Assembly: GCA_032358255.1 (NCBI GenBank)
Contig: JAULBX010010545.1
Location: 1,670 to 65,669 of the forward strand
Source of the DNA: Heterotrichella gracilis
Taxonomy: Eukaryota; Sar; Xanthophyceae; Tribonematales; Xanthonemataceae
Length of the DNA: 64,000 bases
Direction of reading: 5' to 3'
The position numbers and the translations under genes were made by a program. Shown piece by piece: positions 10,201-19,673 of the stretch. Every line of letters starts with the position of its first letter. Positions within the stretch are counted from its first letter, which is position 1. The notes beneath the pieces were generated by a model. The model was not told where the DNA came from. It saw only the letters and a program-made list of their open reading frames with translations, and ran no database searches.

Positions 10201-11970
10201 CGTTGAGGGACCCCCAGCGCTCCGCCACCTCCTCGGCCACACTGCCACCCGCTTCCGCAGCCTGTCACATGGGATCCGTTTCAATCACTTGGGAACATAC
10301 TTGATCATATGAGATCAAATTCAATATTGTGGGATCATGTTTGATCCCATGGAATCACCTTCTCCCACTTCCGCAGCTTGGCACATGGGATCACTTTTAA
10401 TCATGTGGGATCATACATTGTCACATGGAATCACAAACCATGAAATGCAGAGGCCCGTTTCCAAGAGCCACAAAACCCCTAACCTCTATCTTGATCACGG
10501 CTGGTGGATGTGGTGCATGGTCACACCTGATCTCCACACATGATCTCGACCTTGTCCTGGCGCCTCCCTGGCCTCCATCCCAACTACCAAAACCCCTAAT
10601 CCCAGAACCATGAACCCTTGTTGCCCACCTGCGTCCTGGCCCTCTGCAGCGCCTTGACCCGCCAGCTGGCGCCTCCATCCATATATACAAAACCCTTGTC
10701 CCAGCAATGCTACACCCTTGATCCCCACCTGTGCCGCAACCCTCTGCAGCGCCACAACCCACCCACCGGCATCTCCATCGCCTATCACAGTCAACCCTGG
10801 TCCCAGCACTACAAACCCTTGAGCCCCACCTGTGCCCTGGCCCTCTGCAGCGCCTTGAGCCGCCAGCTGGCGCCCCCATCCCCAATCACAGCTTTCCCAG
10901 CCGCGCCTGTGCCTGTGCCTGATCCGACAGGCACATGGAGCCCTGGCGCAAACTCCTTGTTGGGGTCCTGTGGGTGGGAAATTGCCCTTTGGTAGGGTCT
11001 CGAGGTAGCGAAAACCCTTGGTTAGGGTTCTGTGATTGAGGGGGTTCACGCCTTGTGCCTGGGATGCTACAGCCTACACTAGTGAGACTAGGCCTTCTCA
11101 CCTCTTGGCTTCAAAGGCGCGTGGTCCTGCTGGCAAGCTTGCTCATGCATACTAACTGCAGTGCTTGTGAGCGACTAGGGTTTAGGGTTTACGCACCGGT
11201 GCAGCTGCGGCAGGCTCCTCCGGCTCCACCCCCGCCTCCTTGCTTTTGGTGAGTGGGCGCACAACTGTCATCCAGTCGTCGCGCTGGGGACCCTTGGCTA
11301 CTTCTGCATCAGCATCCCCAGTGTCTGCCGCTGCCGCAGGTGCAAGGGCGGGTGCGGGCTTTGCCGCTGGCTGCATGTCGAATTCGTCATCAAAGTCGCT
11401 CCCGCTGCTGGCGCTGCCAGGCCCGCTGCGTGGGGAGGCAGGTGCACCTGTACAAGGGTGATGGGAGTGCATTATAGGATTGAAGCTGCCTGATGCTTTG
11501 GATTGTGAGGCTGCGAACGGTCTAGTATGCAGGGTGAGGTGGTGATTTGGGGTGGGGAGTGGAGTAGGCAACCTGATTTGGGACATGAGCCACTCGTGTG
11601 TGGCAGGCGTGATACACATGCAGTTGGTATAAACGCATGTAGTGGAGTTGAGGGTGCCACTGTCTGCAGTACTCTGGCAAGGTCTATTAAACTCCTACCA
11701 CTGCCATTCCCGTGCGCCTTGTGGGATTTCTCCTTGTTCTGTTTATGTTTGTCCTGCACAAGACACAACACACAGTCGAATTTGGCTTATGCGTGGGTCA
11801 CAATTATACAGGCCAGTATGCATGCATATACAGTTATGCATGCATGCGCACTTAGTGCATCACAAGCACACCTTCCGAGCCTTCTTCTTTTCCTTTCTCT
11901 CTTTCTTTTTTTGTTTGCGCTGCTGCTTTTCTACCTCGCCCCGGTCAACGAACTTGACGCCTGAGAGCAT
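4289..11970 (-). CDS. CWF19L2: CWF19-like protein 2 (CwfJ family), spliceosome-associated lariat/debranching factor
   Basis: Fifteen exons, 5' to 3': 11872-11970, 11699-11753, 11197-11447, 10830-10955, 10162-10261, 9541-9733, 8549-8900, 8200-8375, 7632-7821, 7160-7304, 6737-6902, 6109-6334, 5449-5607, 4866-5153 and 4289-4456. They sum to 898 codons. The N-terminus is MLSGVKFVDRGEVEKQQ followed by a Lys-rich stretch. Family hallmarks follow in order: DDWMTV; IGDGGASWRLKALQRA; an AKHRKHA region ending in DSSLSWR; VVALPQVDAQGRAVPGAF; KQRYFADDDDGDLASLV; CTLCFASARRARHL (CwfJ_C_1); a HIT-like PGHCAIIPNEH; ECVPVP with FPYFHVEFG (CwfJ_C_2); and a final WEPFDWT. CWF19/Drn1 proteins associate with late spliceosomes and assist debranching of intron lariats in the nucleus. 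One exon encodes a His-rich stretch. The start is the first ATG of the conserved N-terminus. Recognition is firm. Confidence 0.93.
4743..4825. repeat. Perfect 16-bp inverted repeat flanking tandem 20-mers in a CWF19L2 intron
   Basis: CCTTGCCACTGATCAG at 4743-4758 is the exact reverse complement of 4810-4825. Between them are about three imperfect tandem copies of atattcaaatcctgatcag, and one more partial copy follows at 4826-4840. The region could form a stem-loop of roughly 80 nt. It lies in the last intron of CWF19L2. Confidence 0.85.
5914..6334 (-). repeat. Ghost copy of a CWF19L2 exon end and donor (about 5912-5990)
   Basis: The 3' end of the exon at 6109-6334, including its donor, is repeated 195 bases further into the intron: cacctgcgcaatggc-atggt-aggtgc... 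at 5911 matches ttacctgcgcaatggcgatggtcaggtgc at 6107. The copy degenerates near 6000. CCCTAAACCCTAAA lies between the two copies at about 6040. Confidence 0.85.
7530..7680 (-). repeat. Ghost copy of the 7632 donor edge (junction-like site at 7537)
   Basis: cacctgcaggcgcgcacgca and the following ~30 bases occur at 7535-7575 and at 7630-7670, an offset of 95 bases. The spacer is rich in telomere-like tagggttt (7585-7612). The upstream-coordinate copy is in the intron and does not continue the reading frame. Confidence 0.85.
8706..8760 (-). repeat. His-coding trinucleotide tract in CWF19L2
   Basis: Repeated GGTGGT on the plus strand encodes two His runs (HHHHHH and HHHH, separated by RS) on the minus strand, inside the exon 8549-8900. 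This is a likely length-variable, low-complexity insertion in a poorly conserved part of the protein. Confidence 0.8.
9337..9605 (-). repeat. Ghost copy of the 9541 donor edge (junction-like site at 9344)
   Basis: The donor end of exon 9541-9733 and about 60 bases of exon (cccac-c-ccaggacagtgaggagtcctccga-gg-ttgcgcatcatgccctgg) are duplicated 197 bases further into the intron, at 9338-9392. The copy diverges after the CTGG where the real exon continues. Confidence 0.88.
10030..10261 (-). repeat. Ghost copy of the 10162 donor edge (junction-like site at 10058)
   Basis: Sequence from the intron through the donor and about 50 bases into exon 10162-10261 is repeated at 10020-10110, an offset of 104 bases. 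Both copies include gaatctaag or gagtctaag, the donor, GCCGCATGCCGCTG and GAGCTCGTTGAGGGACCCCC. TTTTAGGG sits at the joint near 10116. Confidence 0.88.
10251..10440. repeat. GATC-rich degenerate repeats with a copied acceptor in a CWF19L2 intron
   Basis: The acceptor edge of exon 10162-10261 (ttccgcagcctgtcacatgggatc, 10252-10275) recurs at about 10371-10394. Between and after the copies, units of the form cacatgggatca...ttcaatca repeat imperfectly. The sequence is intronic. Confidence 0.7.
10615..10885 (-). repeat. Three copies of a CWF19L2 exon end (real donor at 10830)
   Basis: The exon end at 10830 encoding GDGGASWRLKALQRARAQ is copied at about 10722-10770 (decayed) and about 10624-10680. 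The outermost copy still reads DGGASWRVKALQRARTQ with a GTGGGC donor, but I see no AG acceptor next to it, so I treat it as a ghost. Confidence 0.8.
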
Positions 11971-13758
11971 CGTCTTCGCATGTAATGGCAACGTCGCAAT
12001 AAGCGATAAGTTTGTCAGAGAGGTTCAGAGAGAGTTGTCACACTGTCACGGTCTTGGCAATTTTGCAACACTAGCCAGGGGTCAGCGATGAAGACCGGGA
12101 GGCGTGTCGAGGGGTGTGTGTAATTGTAACACCAAGATGGGCGTGCCAGGCGTACAGTTGCAATTGCTACTGGCGATACGTGTTGTCTTGCCTGCAGCTT
12201 TCAAAAAGGGCGTTTCATGCCAGTGCCAATGCCTTTGAGAACAAGAAGACGGAAAAGCTTTCGGCTTAAGAGGTTGCGCTGGAAAGGAAAAGAAAAGAAT
12301 CTCTTTAAAGTGAAAAGCGGTGAATCTTTGCAAAATCCTGAAAAACGTCAATCGACAATCGCTGCACTACTGCCGCGGCTCAACGAGTGACTGCCCAACA
12401 GGGTTAAACGCTACCTTTGGTTCGTTGCGACGCCAGTTACATACGCCAGCGTCAGTCTATACACTTGCCGCTGCGGTGTTTGCTTGAACAGTGTTCATTG
12501 CCTGCTGCGATCTTTCCTTGGCACCCAAATTGGAAGGTTCTGCAGTACAAAATCTTGCAAGGCTTTCTCCTGTAGACAAGTTGGTGCAGCTGTGCTGTTG
12601 GTCCAAGTGGGCGGTAACTTTACGCCTTCGTTCGTGAAGACGGCGTCTGACTACACAACCCTGAGAGCAGCATCCCGAAACATACCCCTGCTGTGCCCAC
12701 TTTAAAAACCTCGTCTCCAACATAAGAAGAGCCTATCTATGTTGTAGGCAAGGAAGCAGCCGAGCATGTTTTGGTACGCTGCCCTCACTCTGAGCTCGTG
12801 TTTACATATGGTAACCCTGGGCACTGGCTGTCTAGACGGAGAGGTTCGTCTCTAGCTACGAGGTTCCACCTCACTGTCAACTGTAGTGCTCCTTGCTTTT
12901 CCTCGCCTCCTCAAGACAGTTCCAGGTCTACGGCCGTGTTGGTGCCTCCGCAAAACCTCCGCCAGTTGCATCGCAGGTCTGAAGAAGACCCTGCAGGGTG
13001 GCCCCAGTGCCGTGAAAGTTTTCGCGGGAACCACATTGACTCTGGTGGCCAAGGTGGGTCACCCAAACACTAGACAATGCTGAAGTGCAGAAGGTGTTAC
13101 AACTGCACTACCTGCCTTGCCCAAAGGGCGTGATTTGTGAGCTGTCTAGGGAAGGCATTGCAACTACATGCGTTTGCCCACTGCTCTGCATGTGACTGCT
13201 TATCCCAGTGGAACACTCCCTGCATATCAATATCCATAACTGTCAAATATCACCATAAATAGTGATACCATGGACGGCCCATGACCACCTGACGCCACAC
13301 TTTCTGTCTCACACAATGTCTCACGCGTTTGCCTCCATGAAAACATCTGTTTCCACACGGTCTCAGGGACCCAATGCCACACCCAAGGCTTGCTTGGCAA
13401 ACTAAGGCAACCCCATGCTTGCAGCCACCCAGCCACCCTACTCGCCATATTCTCGCCCTGCCACTAATTCACCACCGGCTACAGTCCCTGGCCTTATAGC
13501 CTGCACCAGCAACATGGAGCCGCAAACCATGTTTGTTTCGGCTTACGAATACATGGACAGCCTGCCAGGAAAACAGGCAAGTGTGCTTGGAAAAGGTTAA
13601 GATGTGGCACCAAGGGGCACAACTGCTGACCTTGTTTTAGGGACTGCCTTGCGCCGCGTGTGCAAGCTTTGCAAAGCTGAGTGCTCCTCTCATTGGTGTT
13701 TTGAAGTTAAACCCTAAACCCTAAACCCCCTTTTAGGGGTTTAGGGTAAAGCGGGGGA
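11971..13758. other. Divergent intergenic region between CWF19L2 and kinase 1
   Basis: The region should hold the promoters of both divergent genes. Open frames such as 12886-13083 (+) have no recognisable motif or exon partner. A short frame at 13415-13600 could hold a 5' exon of kinase 1, but no clear splice site supports it. Telomere-like repeats sit at 13708-13747. Confidence 0.4.
13709..13746. repeat. Head-to-head telomere-like repeats forming an 11-bp hairpin
   Basis: AAACCCTAAACCCTAAACCCC is followed at once by its inverse, GGGGTTTAGGG. CCCTAAACCCC at 13719-13729 pairs perfectly with 13736-13746 across a 6-base loop. It lies just upstream of the proposed start of kinase 1. Confidence 0.85.
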
Positions 13759-16495
13759 ATGCGTGCGCCTAGCTCCTGCCAGGAAACGCAGGGCCAGCTA
13801 CCTGTGGGACCCTTGCTGCGCTGGTGCGACCCCGCCACCGGACTGCCAACCGTGGTGCAGCAGAGCGCCTTGGAGGCTGCCAGGGCATATGCGATGGGCG
13901 AGCAGCTTGGCAGGGGGGCGTATGGCACTGTGTACCGGGCCACATGCATGAGGACAGGTGTTTCAGTACGTGGACTGGACTGGCACTTCCAGGTTGAGGG
14001 TTTTTGCCACCCCAACCTGTGCAAATGCTTTGCATGTGGTCACCACTCAGTTGTGTTGGGATGATGGCCCACTTGGGTTAGCTCTGGATACCCTTGAGAA
14101 ATACCCTAATGAGGGGTAATGCTCCTGCCAACACCGCCAAGCCGCGCTGCAGGTGCCGATCAAGTTCGCTCTGGATTCATATCGATTACCATTGAGAAAA
14201 ACCCTAATGAAGGGTTAATGCTCCTGCGAACACTGCCCACGCCGTGCCTGCAGGTGGCGATCAAGTTTGTGCAAGTGGTCAACGCACGCCACTTACAGCT
14301 GGTGGTACGGGAGGTGCTCAACCAGCGGGCGCTCACGGGCCACCCCCACGTGGTGGCGTTCAAGGAGCTCATCTTGACCCCGGATGGCGTGGGGATTGTG
14401 ATGGAATTTGTGAACGGGGGGCAGCTTTCGGATCTGTTGGACGATTTTGGGGTTCTTTCGGAGGATAATGCGCGCACCCTGTTTCAAGAGCTGGTGGCCG
14501 CTGTGGACTTCATGGCGCAGAAGGGGATCGCAAATCGGTGAGAGGAGGGGAGGGGAGGGAGATAGACGAGCAATGCCCACTTGAGACTGGGGCAAGCTTG
14601 TGCAAGGCTGAGTGCTAGTGTGGCTTTACTGCTGGAGTGCATCATTGAAGTGGGCAAAAAGCGTGGATACTAGTTGCACGGTTCCAGGGAGAGCTGAGAA
14701 CCACCACTTATCTTACATTACAGTGCACCAGCACGTGCAGGGCCGCAGCTCAGAGCCACTATGCAAACCACATCTGGCTGAGGCCTTGCATGCTGCATGT
14801 GTGCAGACATAGCCTTCTCAGCAAGCCGGGGGCTATGCCACCACAATGCCTTGCTGGGCTGCGTCTGCCACCCTTGCATGGGGACGTCGAGTTGTGTAAC
14901 ATGCTCATCCTCACTTAATCCTCATCCGCCCCCATCCGAGGGCAAGCCGGGAGCGAGCATATCCATAAATATTACTTGCATTCCGACATGAACGCCAGAT
15001 CAGCGAGAGCGAGCATGGACTCTAGGGTATACCCAAACCCTAAGTGGTTATTTCTCATCTTCAGGGACATCAAGTTGGAGAACTTGCTCATCTACCAGCC
15101 CTCCGATGGCGAGCCGCAGCTCAAGGTGTGCGACTTTGGGCTGAGCAAGGACAGTGTGAACGGGAGCGCTGCTCGCTCCATGGTGGGCACCCCGCTCTAC
15201 ATCGCCCCTGAGGTGCTCATGCCGCTTGGTCTCGACCAAGGGTACGATGGGCACAAGGCGGACGTGTGGGCGTGCGGCGTGGTGCTCTACTACATGCTGT
15301 ATGCAAGGTGCGGAAACCCTAAGCAGGGTTGAGGTCGACCCTATGTGGAGGAGATGGGTGGGCAGATGGCACGAATTCGTGTGAAGGAAGTTTGAAACTG
15401 TAGTTTCATTGGACTAAAGGCTGCAATGCCCGTTCTTGAACAGGCAGTTGGTGAAGAAAGAGGTCGGTATTACCCATTCCTGGCCACGTGTGCATCAACG
15501 GGGTGTTTCCTAGACATGGTCCAGGGCAGGAGGCTGTTGCCAGGCATTGAATATCCCTGCCCTGCAATGACTCAGCCTTGACTAAGGTTCATTGGCACCA
15601 AAGGTCTGAAGAGTCAAGTAGCAGTAGGCTTGAAGAGCCAGGCTCTGTTGGCAGTTTCTACCACTGGCAAAAGCTTTGGCCTCAAATGCAGTACCCGAAT
15701 CACCAAATTTGATTGCACGATGGCACATTCTGTAGATAACATGGGCCAGCACATGGCTGACGTGAGGAGTGCCTGTTACAGTTTGACCACCACACCCTGA
15801 CCTGCATGCCACGTGTTGCTGCTGCAGGCATCCATTCCAGGAGAGTTTGCGTGTGGACGAAAGCACGCCGCACATGAACGCCTTGCAGTCCTACTTCAAA
15901 GCGCTCATAAAGTTTGAATACCCTTTGTCGGACACGCTATCGCTCGACTGCAGGTGGGTCTGTTGGAAGTAGTAGACCATTCAGCTTGCAGTCCTTGTGC
16001 AGGCCTGGTGCCACGTGCATGCCATTTTACATCATCAGCTAATTTGGCCTACCTTGCATGTGTCCTTGCTTCCCCGTCCATGCTGCATAACTTGATCAGC
16101 ATGTGGATGCATGCTTGGTGTTAAAGATGTTAGGTTGTATGCAGGTTGTCATTGAGGACCAAAATTACTACAAGAAAATGCTCCAACCAGACCCTGACTC
16201 CCGCACCATCCTTCATGTCATGTGTGCGTTAATTGTCTAAGTGCGTTTAAATACTCATTTCTCCTTTATCAACAGGTCCCTTCTTTTGGCCATGCTTCAA
16301 CCAGACCCCGCCAACCGCCCCACTATGGCTGAGGTCATGTCTCATTGCTGGTACAACGGGGAGGGGGGATGGGGGTTTGGCCCCGCCATCCACAAATTCA
16401 ACACCCGCCTACTCCAGCGCCCGCTGCCACATGGCATGCAAAGCGAGGAAGACCTTCGGGCCATCTGCCAGGCGGTCTTTGTGTTACCTAATTGA
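13759..16495 (+). CDS. SnRK-like Ser/Thr protein kinase 1 (tandem copy), NRD catalytic motif
   Basis: Exons 13759-13965, 14254-14537, 15065-15307, 15828-15953 and 16276-16495 give 360 codons including the stop. The kinase domain reads in order: glycine loop [14 protein letters not shown] lysine, an E-containing helix C (REVLNQR), catalytic loop [13 protein letters not shown] in [33 protein letters not shown] and RHPF. The C-terminal extension has [16 protein letters not shown] and an [10 protein letters not shown] segment. The order, KLENLL and HPF motifs suit the SnRK2/CAMK group, which phosphorylates Ser/Thr on stress-signalling targets. The His of HRD is replaced by Asn, read across the exon 2-3 junction. 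The start is uncertain; an earlier exon may exist near 13415. The adjacent paralogue shares intron positions. Confidence 0.85.
14076..14290 (+). repeat. Ghost copy of the 14254 acceptor and exon start (exon-like start at 14153)
   Basis: About 100 bases are duplicated at an offset of 101. Both copies contain ggat..cc-ttgagaaa-accctaatga-gggttaatgctcctgc, CAG, then GTGCCGATCAAGTTCG (ghost) or GTGGCGATCAAGTTTG (real, encoding VAIKF). The ghost is therefore a decoy acceptor plus the catalytic-lysine codons. Confidence 0.9.
16166..16345 (+). repeat. Ghost of the last kinase 1 exon (about 16178-16225)
   Basis: ATGCTCCAACCAGACCCTGA and the following bases to TTCATGTCATG correspond to the real ATGCTTCAACCAGACCCCGC...GAGGTCATG at 16293. 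The ghost still reads [15 protein letters not shown] against [16 protein letters not shown]. It is intronic and lacks an adjacent acceptor. Confidence 0.75.
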
Positions 16496-19400
16496 GCAGC
16501 CCACCTTCAGGGCAGCAGGTGGGACGGAGGTGGCAGTTTGCGGCGGAAAAACCAGGAAATGACATCCGCATAGGTTGACAAATGGTGTTAGTTCTGGCCC
16601 ACTGAAAACCCTAAACCCTAAACCCAGCAGCGATGCGCCTGATACATCCGCAGCCAAATCTGCTGCATCAAACGTGACGACTTTTGCTGACTGGCATGGG
16701 AGGTAGCGGCCAGAAGCCAGTAGGGGCACGCCAGTGGCATTTGGTTAACGGATTCTTTGCTGTCCCATTTCTTTGCTGGTCCATGACAATTTCATAATGT
16801 ATTTTTTACATCGTGTTACCAATGCAGGTTGCCCTGCAGTTTGCAAGGTCTAGGTGCCCTTTGTCACATTGAAGGGGTGCACAGAAAGGAGGTGGTGTAT
16901 CCTCTTTCTATTTCAGCGGCGCATTGTGGCATGCTGTATTGGCTGCACACATGTGCACCATCATCACTTCCAAATCACTGCAATTGCCTACTGGCTCGAG
17001 TTATATTATAATCACTTTCAGTTTTTGCCCCTCTGCGAGGGTTAAGCAACCTTTTCCTGTTCCTGTGGAAATGTGTTGTGATTTACGCATGTGCCATCAA
17101 CCTATTGTTTGCGCCTGAGCTAATAATCCCAAATCTTTTCAAGGCGCAACTTTTGCTCAATGTCCCACAACAAACTTTCACCCCAGCAGCTAACAGTTTG
17201 CCAGGACGTTAGCAGCGCGGCCAAATTTTCACTTAGCCTGGTACATAATTTGGCACCATCACCACTCTGCCTTGCCAGACTCTGCGTTTTGTCCACATGC
17301 ACGCAGGTCTGAACATTTTTCTCTTGGCATGCCTGTTATCCAAGGGGCGTTGGGCATGGTCCATCTCAATAGATGTTCTGTGCATCTCTCTAGTAATAAC
17401 CTTGATAAGGTTTAGGGTTTCCACTTGCCCATCAATCTGCCACCCTACCTGTTGTTGGGGGATTTTTCCAATAATTCGGACCTGGCACGTGGCAAGCTTT
17501 TCAGGATGAAAATGTGGCAAGCTGCAATACCCTGTGTATCGCTGTTGGTGGCAAGCCGGCACTGTACCTAGGATCCTTCTTTTTTAAAAGCATCCTTGTG
17601 TCAAGGCACGCACGCCATCGCCCTATGCGCTGAAGCTTGCATCTGACACGGCAACAACAAGGTCCGCACTGTAACAGCACAGCCCCGGCTGCCAACAGCA
17701 GAGTGACATATGCAACATTGTGACTTGCAGCGCCACGCAGCACAGTCATGATGGCTGGTTTAGGGGTTTCTCCTTGCAAGGCTTTCTATAGTACAGCCAG
17801 GGGTGGTAGTTGACCACCACGCACACTCGCCAAGCTCTAACCCCAGGCCCCAGCTCTGACCCCTTGCCAATCCCTAGTTATTTTCTCAACCAGACAGTGG
17901 ATGGCCACATGCCATGGTGCAAGAAATTTTGCAGAAAGCAGGCAGCTTTTCTGCCAGAGCGTTGCAAGAACGCTCTATGGCGGCTGCTGTATGCTGTGTA
18001 CAATACCAACAGGGGAGTGCCCTGGAAATCCATAAAAGCGGATTAATCACAATTGTGCCTGCCATGGGGTACACCAAGTGTGTCGGTGAGTCGTGGGCCA
18101 ACGTCGGAGAAACGCACCAGTACCCACTGGACAACCCCTGTGCCAACAAGGCCGCACAATCGTCAAGTACCCTGCTGAATGCAACGACTGGTAGGTGTCA
18201 GCAAAAGGCTGGCGCTTCTGTTGGCAAAAAAGGCTGACGATGGCAGGTGAGGTAAAGTGCGATCACGTGGATCACTGGTTACTAACCACAGCCTCATCAT
18301 CGAGGATCGAGTGGATTTTTGAGGCTCCAGACTGGCCTCACCCGCGGCTGCAACCGTATCTGCAAACACGTGACGATCCTTTTGGAAGGTTTGCGGGCAG
18401 CAAACGAGCCAGGAACTTTTTCGCAGCCTTCCAAAAAAGAGCCTTCCACTGGCTGAACGTTCCTTGACCTTCTTTGTGTAACCTTCCTTTTTCGAACGGC
18501 TTTGAAACCCGACGGAGGTGGGCTTCACCAAGTTCGTGCAGAGGCCCAGCTGTTTAAACTTCGGTGGCGCGTGGATGCCCGTCGTGCAAACGCCCATGGG
18601 AAAAGCATGCTCCTGACAAGGTGATTGCCGGAACCGTCTCCAACTCCCACTCTCAACCCTTCATGCTACCGTAAACAAAGGAACAGCCTCAGCTGCGTAC
18701 TGGCTAGATTCTTCCAGGACGTTTGCATGTCAGGCTAGGCAAACCTCCTACAGTACCATGGGAGCTCGTCTGCAGTCCTCTACTCTCGTACCTCGAGTCC
18801 TGCAGAGAAGCAGTGATGCGGACGTAGTACGAGTCGTGTCTCGCTTAAACGTAGCGGGAACAGTGATACTCTCGCTGATTCCCTATGTTTGCTAACTGTG
18901 TCCGTCGCTTGCTACATCATACACGTCACAACACCCAATTGCAAGCCCAATTAACCTGCCAGCAATCTGCAAGTCCGTGTACAAATAACGAGAGTGGGAG
19001 CGGACTGTCGTTACTCCCTCCAACTTTGCCTATGGTGTACAGGTCAAATGACACGGGTGCGTACACTCAATTGTGCGAGCGGACGTCCTCGTATGCTGGC
19101 GCATCACCTTGATGCCCTCAGTGGTCCATAGGCCCATGCTGATGTCTTGCCCTTTGTGCCCGCAGGGGTGTACAGAACTGAAGTGTCAGGCGCGGGCCTC
19201 TAGGAGCTCCTGCGCAGGTACGTCGACCAACTTGGGTCTAACAATAACACTTGTAAAGGGCGTCAGTTGCAGATGGGCTGCCTTGTTTTGCCAACCTTGC
19301 ACAGCATGCTGCGCTGCAAGCCCTGTCCCAGTTTGCACGTCAACCTGTGCAGAGCCCGCCTCAAGGGACGTGCAAAACACCCTTCCCACTACAGCAAGCC

Positions 19401-19673
19401 AAAGCATCTCGTCAACTCACTCGTTGGCAACCCTTGCACATAGAAAGTGGCATGGCACCACACGACCTTCACCCCACTGTTTCCTCACCTTTTCTTCACT
19501 GCAGCAGGCGCCACAAAGCCAGCAAGCCAACTGCGCCTCGCCGCCCACGCCTTCATCAAATGTGCGAGCAGCGCAGCACCAGCACTAGCACCAGCACCAA
19601 CACCAACGTGCGCACCACCACCACCACCACCACCACCACCAGTACTGTACACGAAGCCCTGTACCTGACTGCC
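16496..19673. other. Intergenic region between the tandem kinases
   Basis: No supported gene. CCCTAAACCCTAAACCC occurs near 16606-16624. The open frames here show no domain. Upstream of the proposed kinase 2 start the frame stays open from 19347, so kinase 2 could begin earlier. Confidence 0.4.
19561..19643 (+). repeat. CAC/CAG-rich microsatellite upstream of kinase 2
   Basis: A run of agcaccagcac-type units passes into an uninterrupted (CAC)n tract at 19613-19640. In the frame continuous with kinase 2 it would encode Ser/Thr repeats, including a poly-Thr run. If translation starts at 19674 it is 5' UTR. Confidence 0.8.

Noticed and set aside
12886-13083. Small + strand ORF with a plausible-looking basic/hydrophobic protein
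   Set aside because: No start context, partner exon, domain or homologue that I can recognise; it lies in a divergent promoter region.
17914-18237. 107-residue ORF between the kinases
   Set aside because: No motif, no clear UTR or splice context; composition is like the surrounding intergenic DNA.
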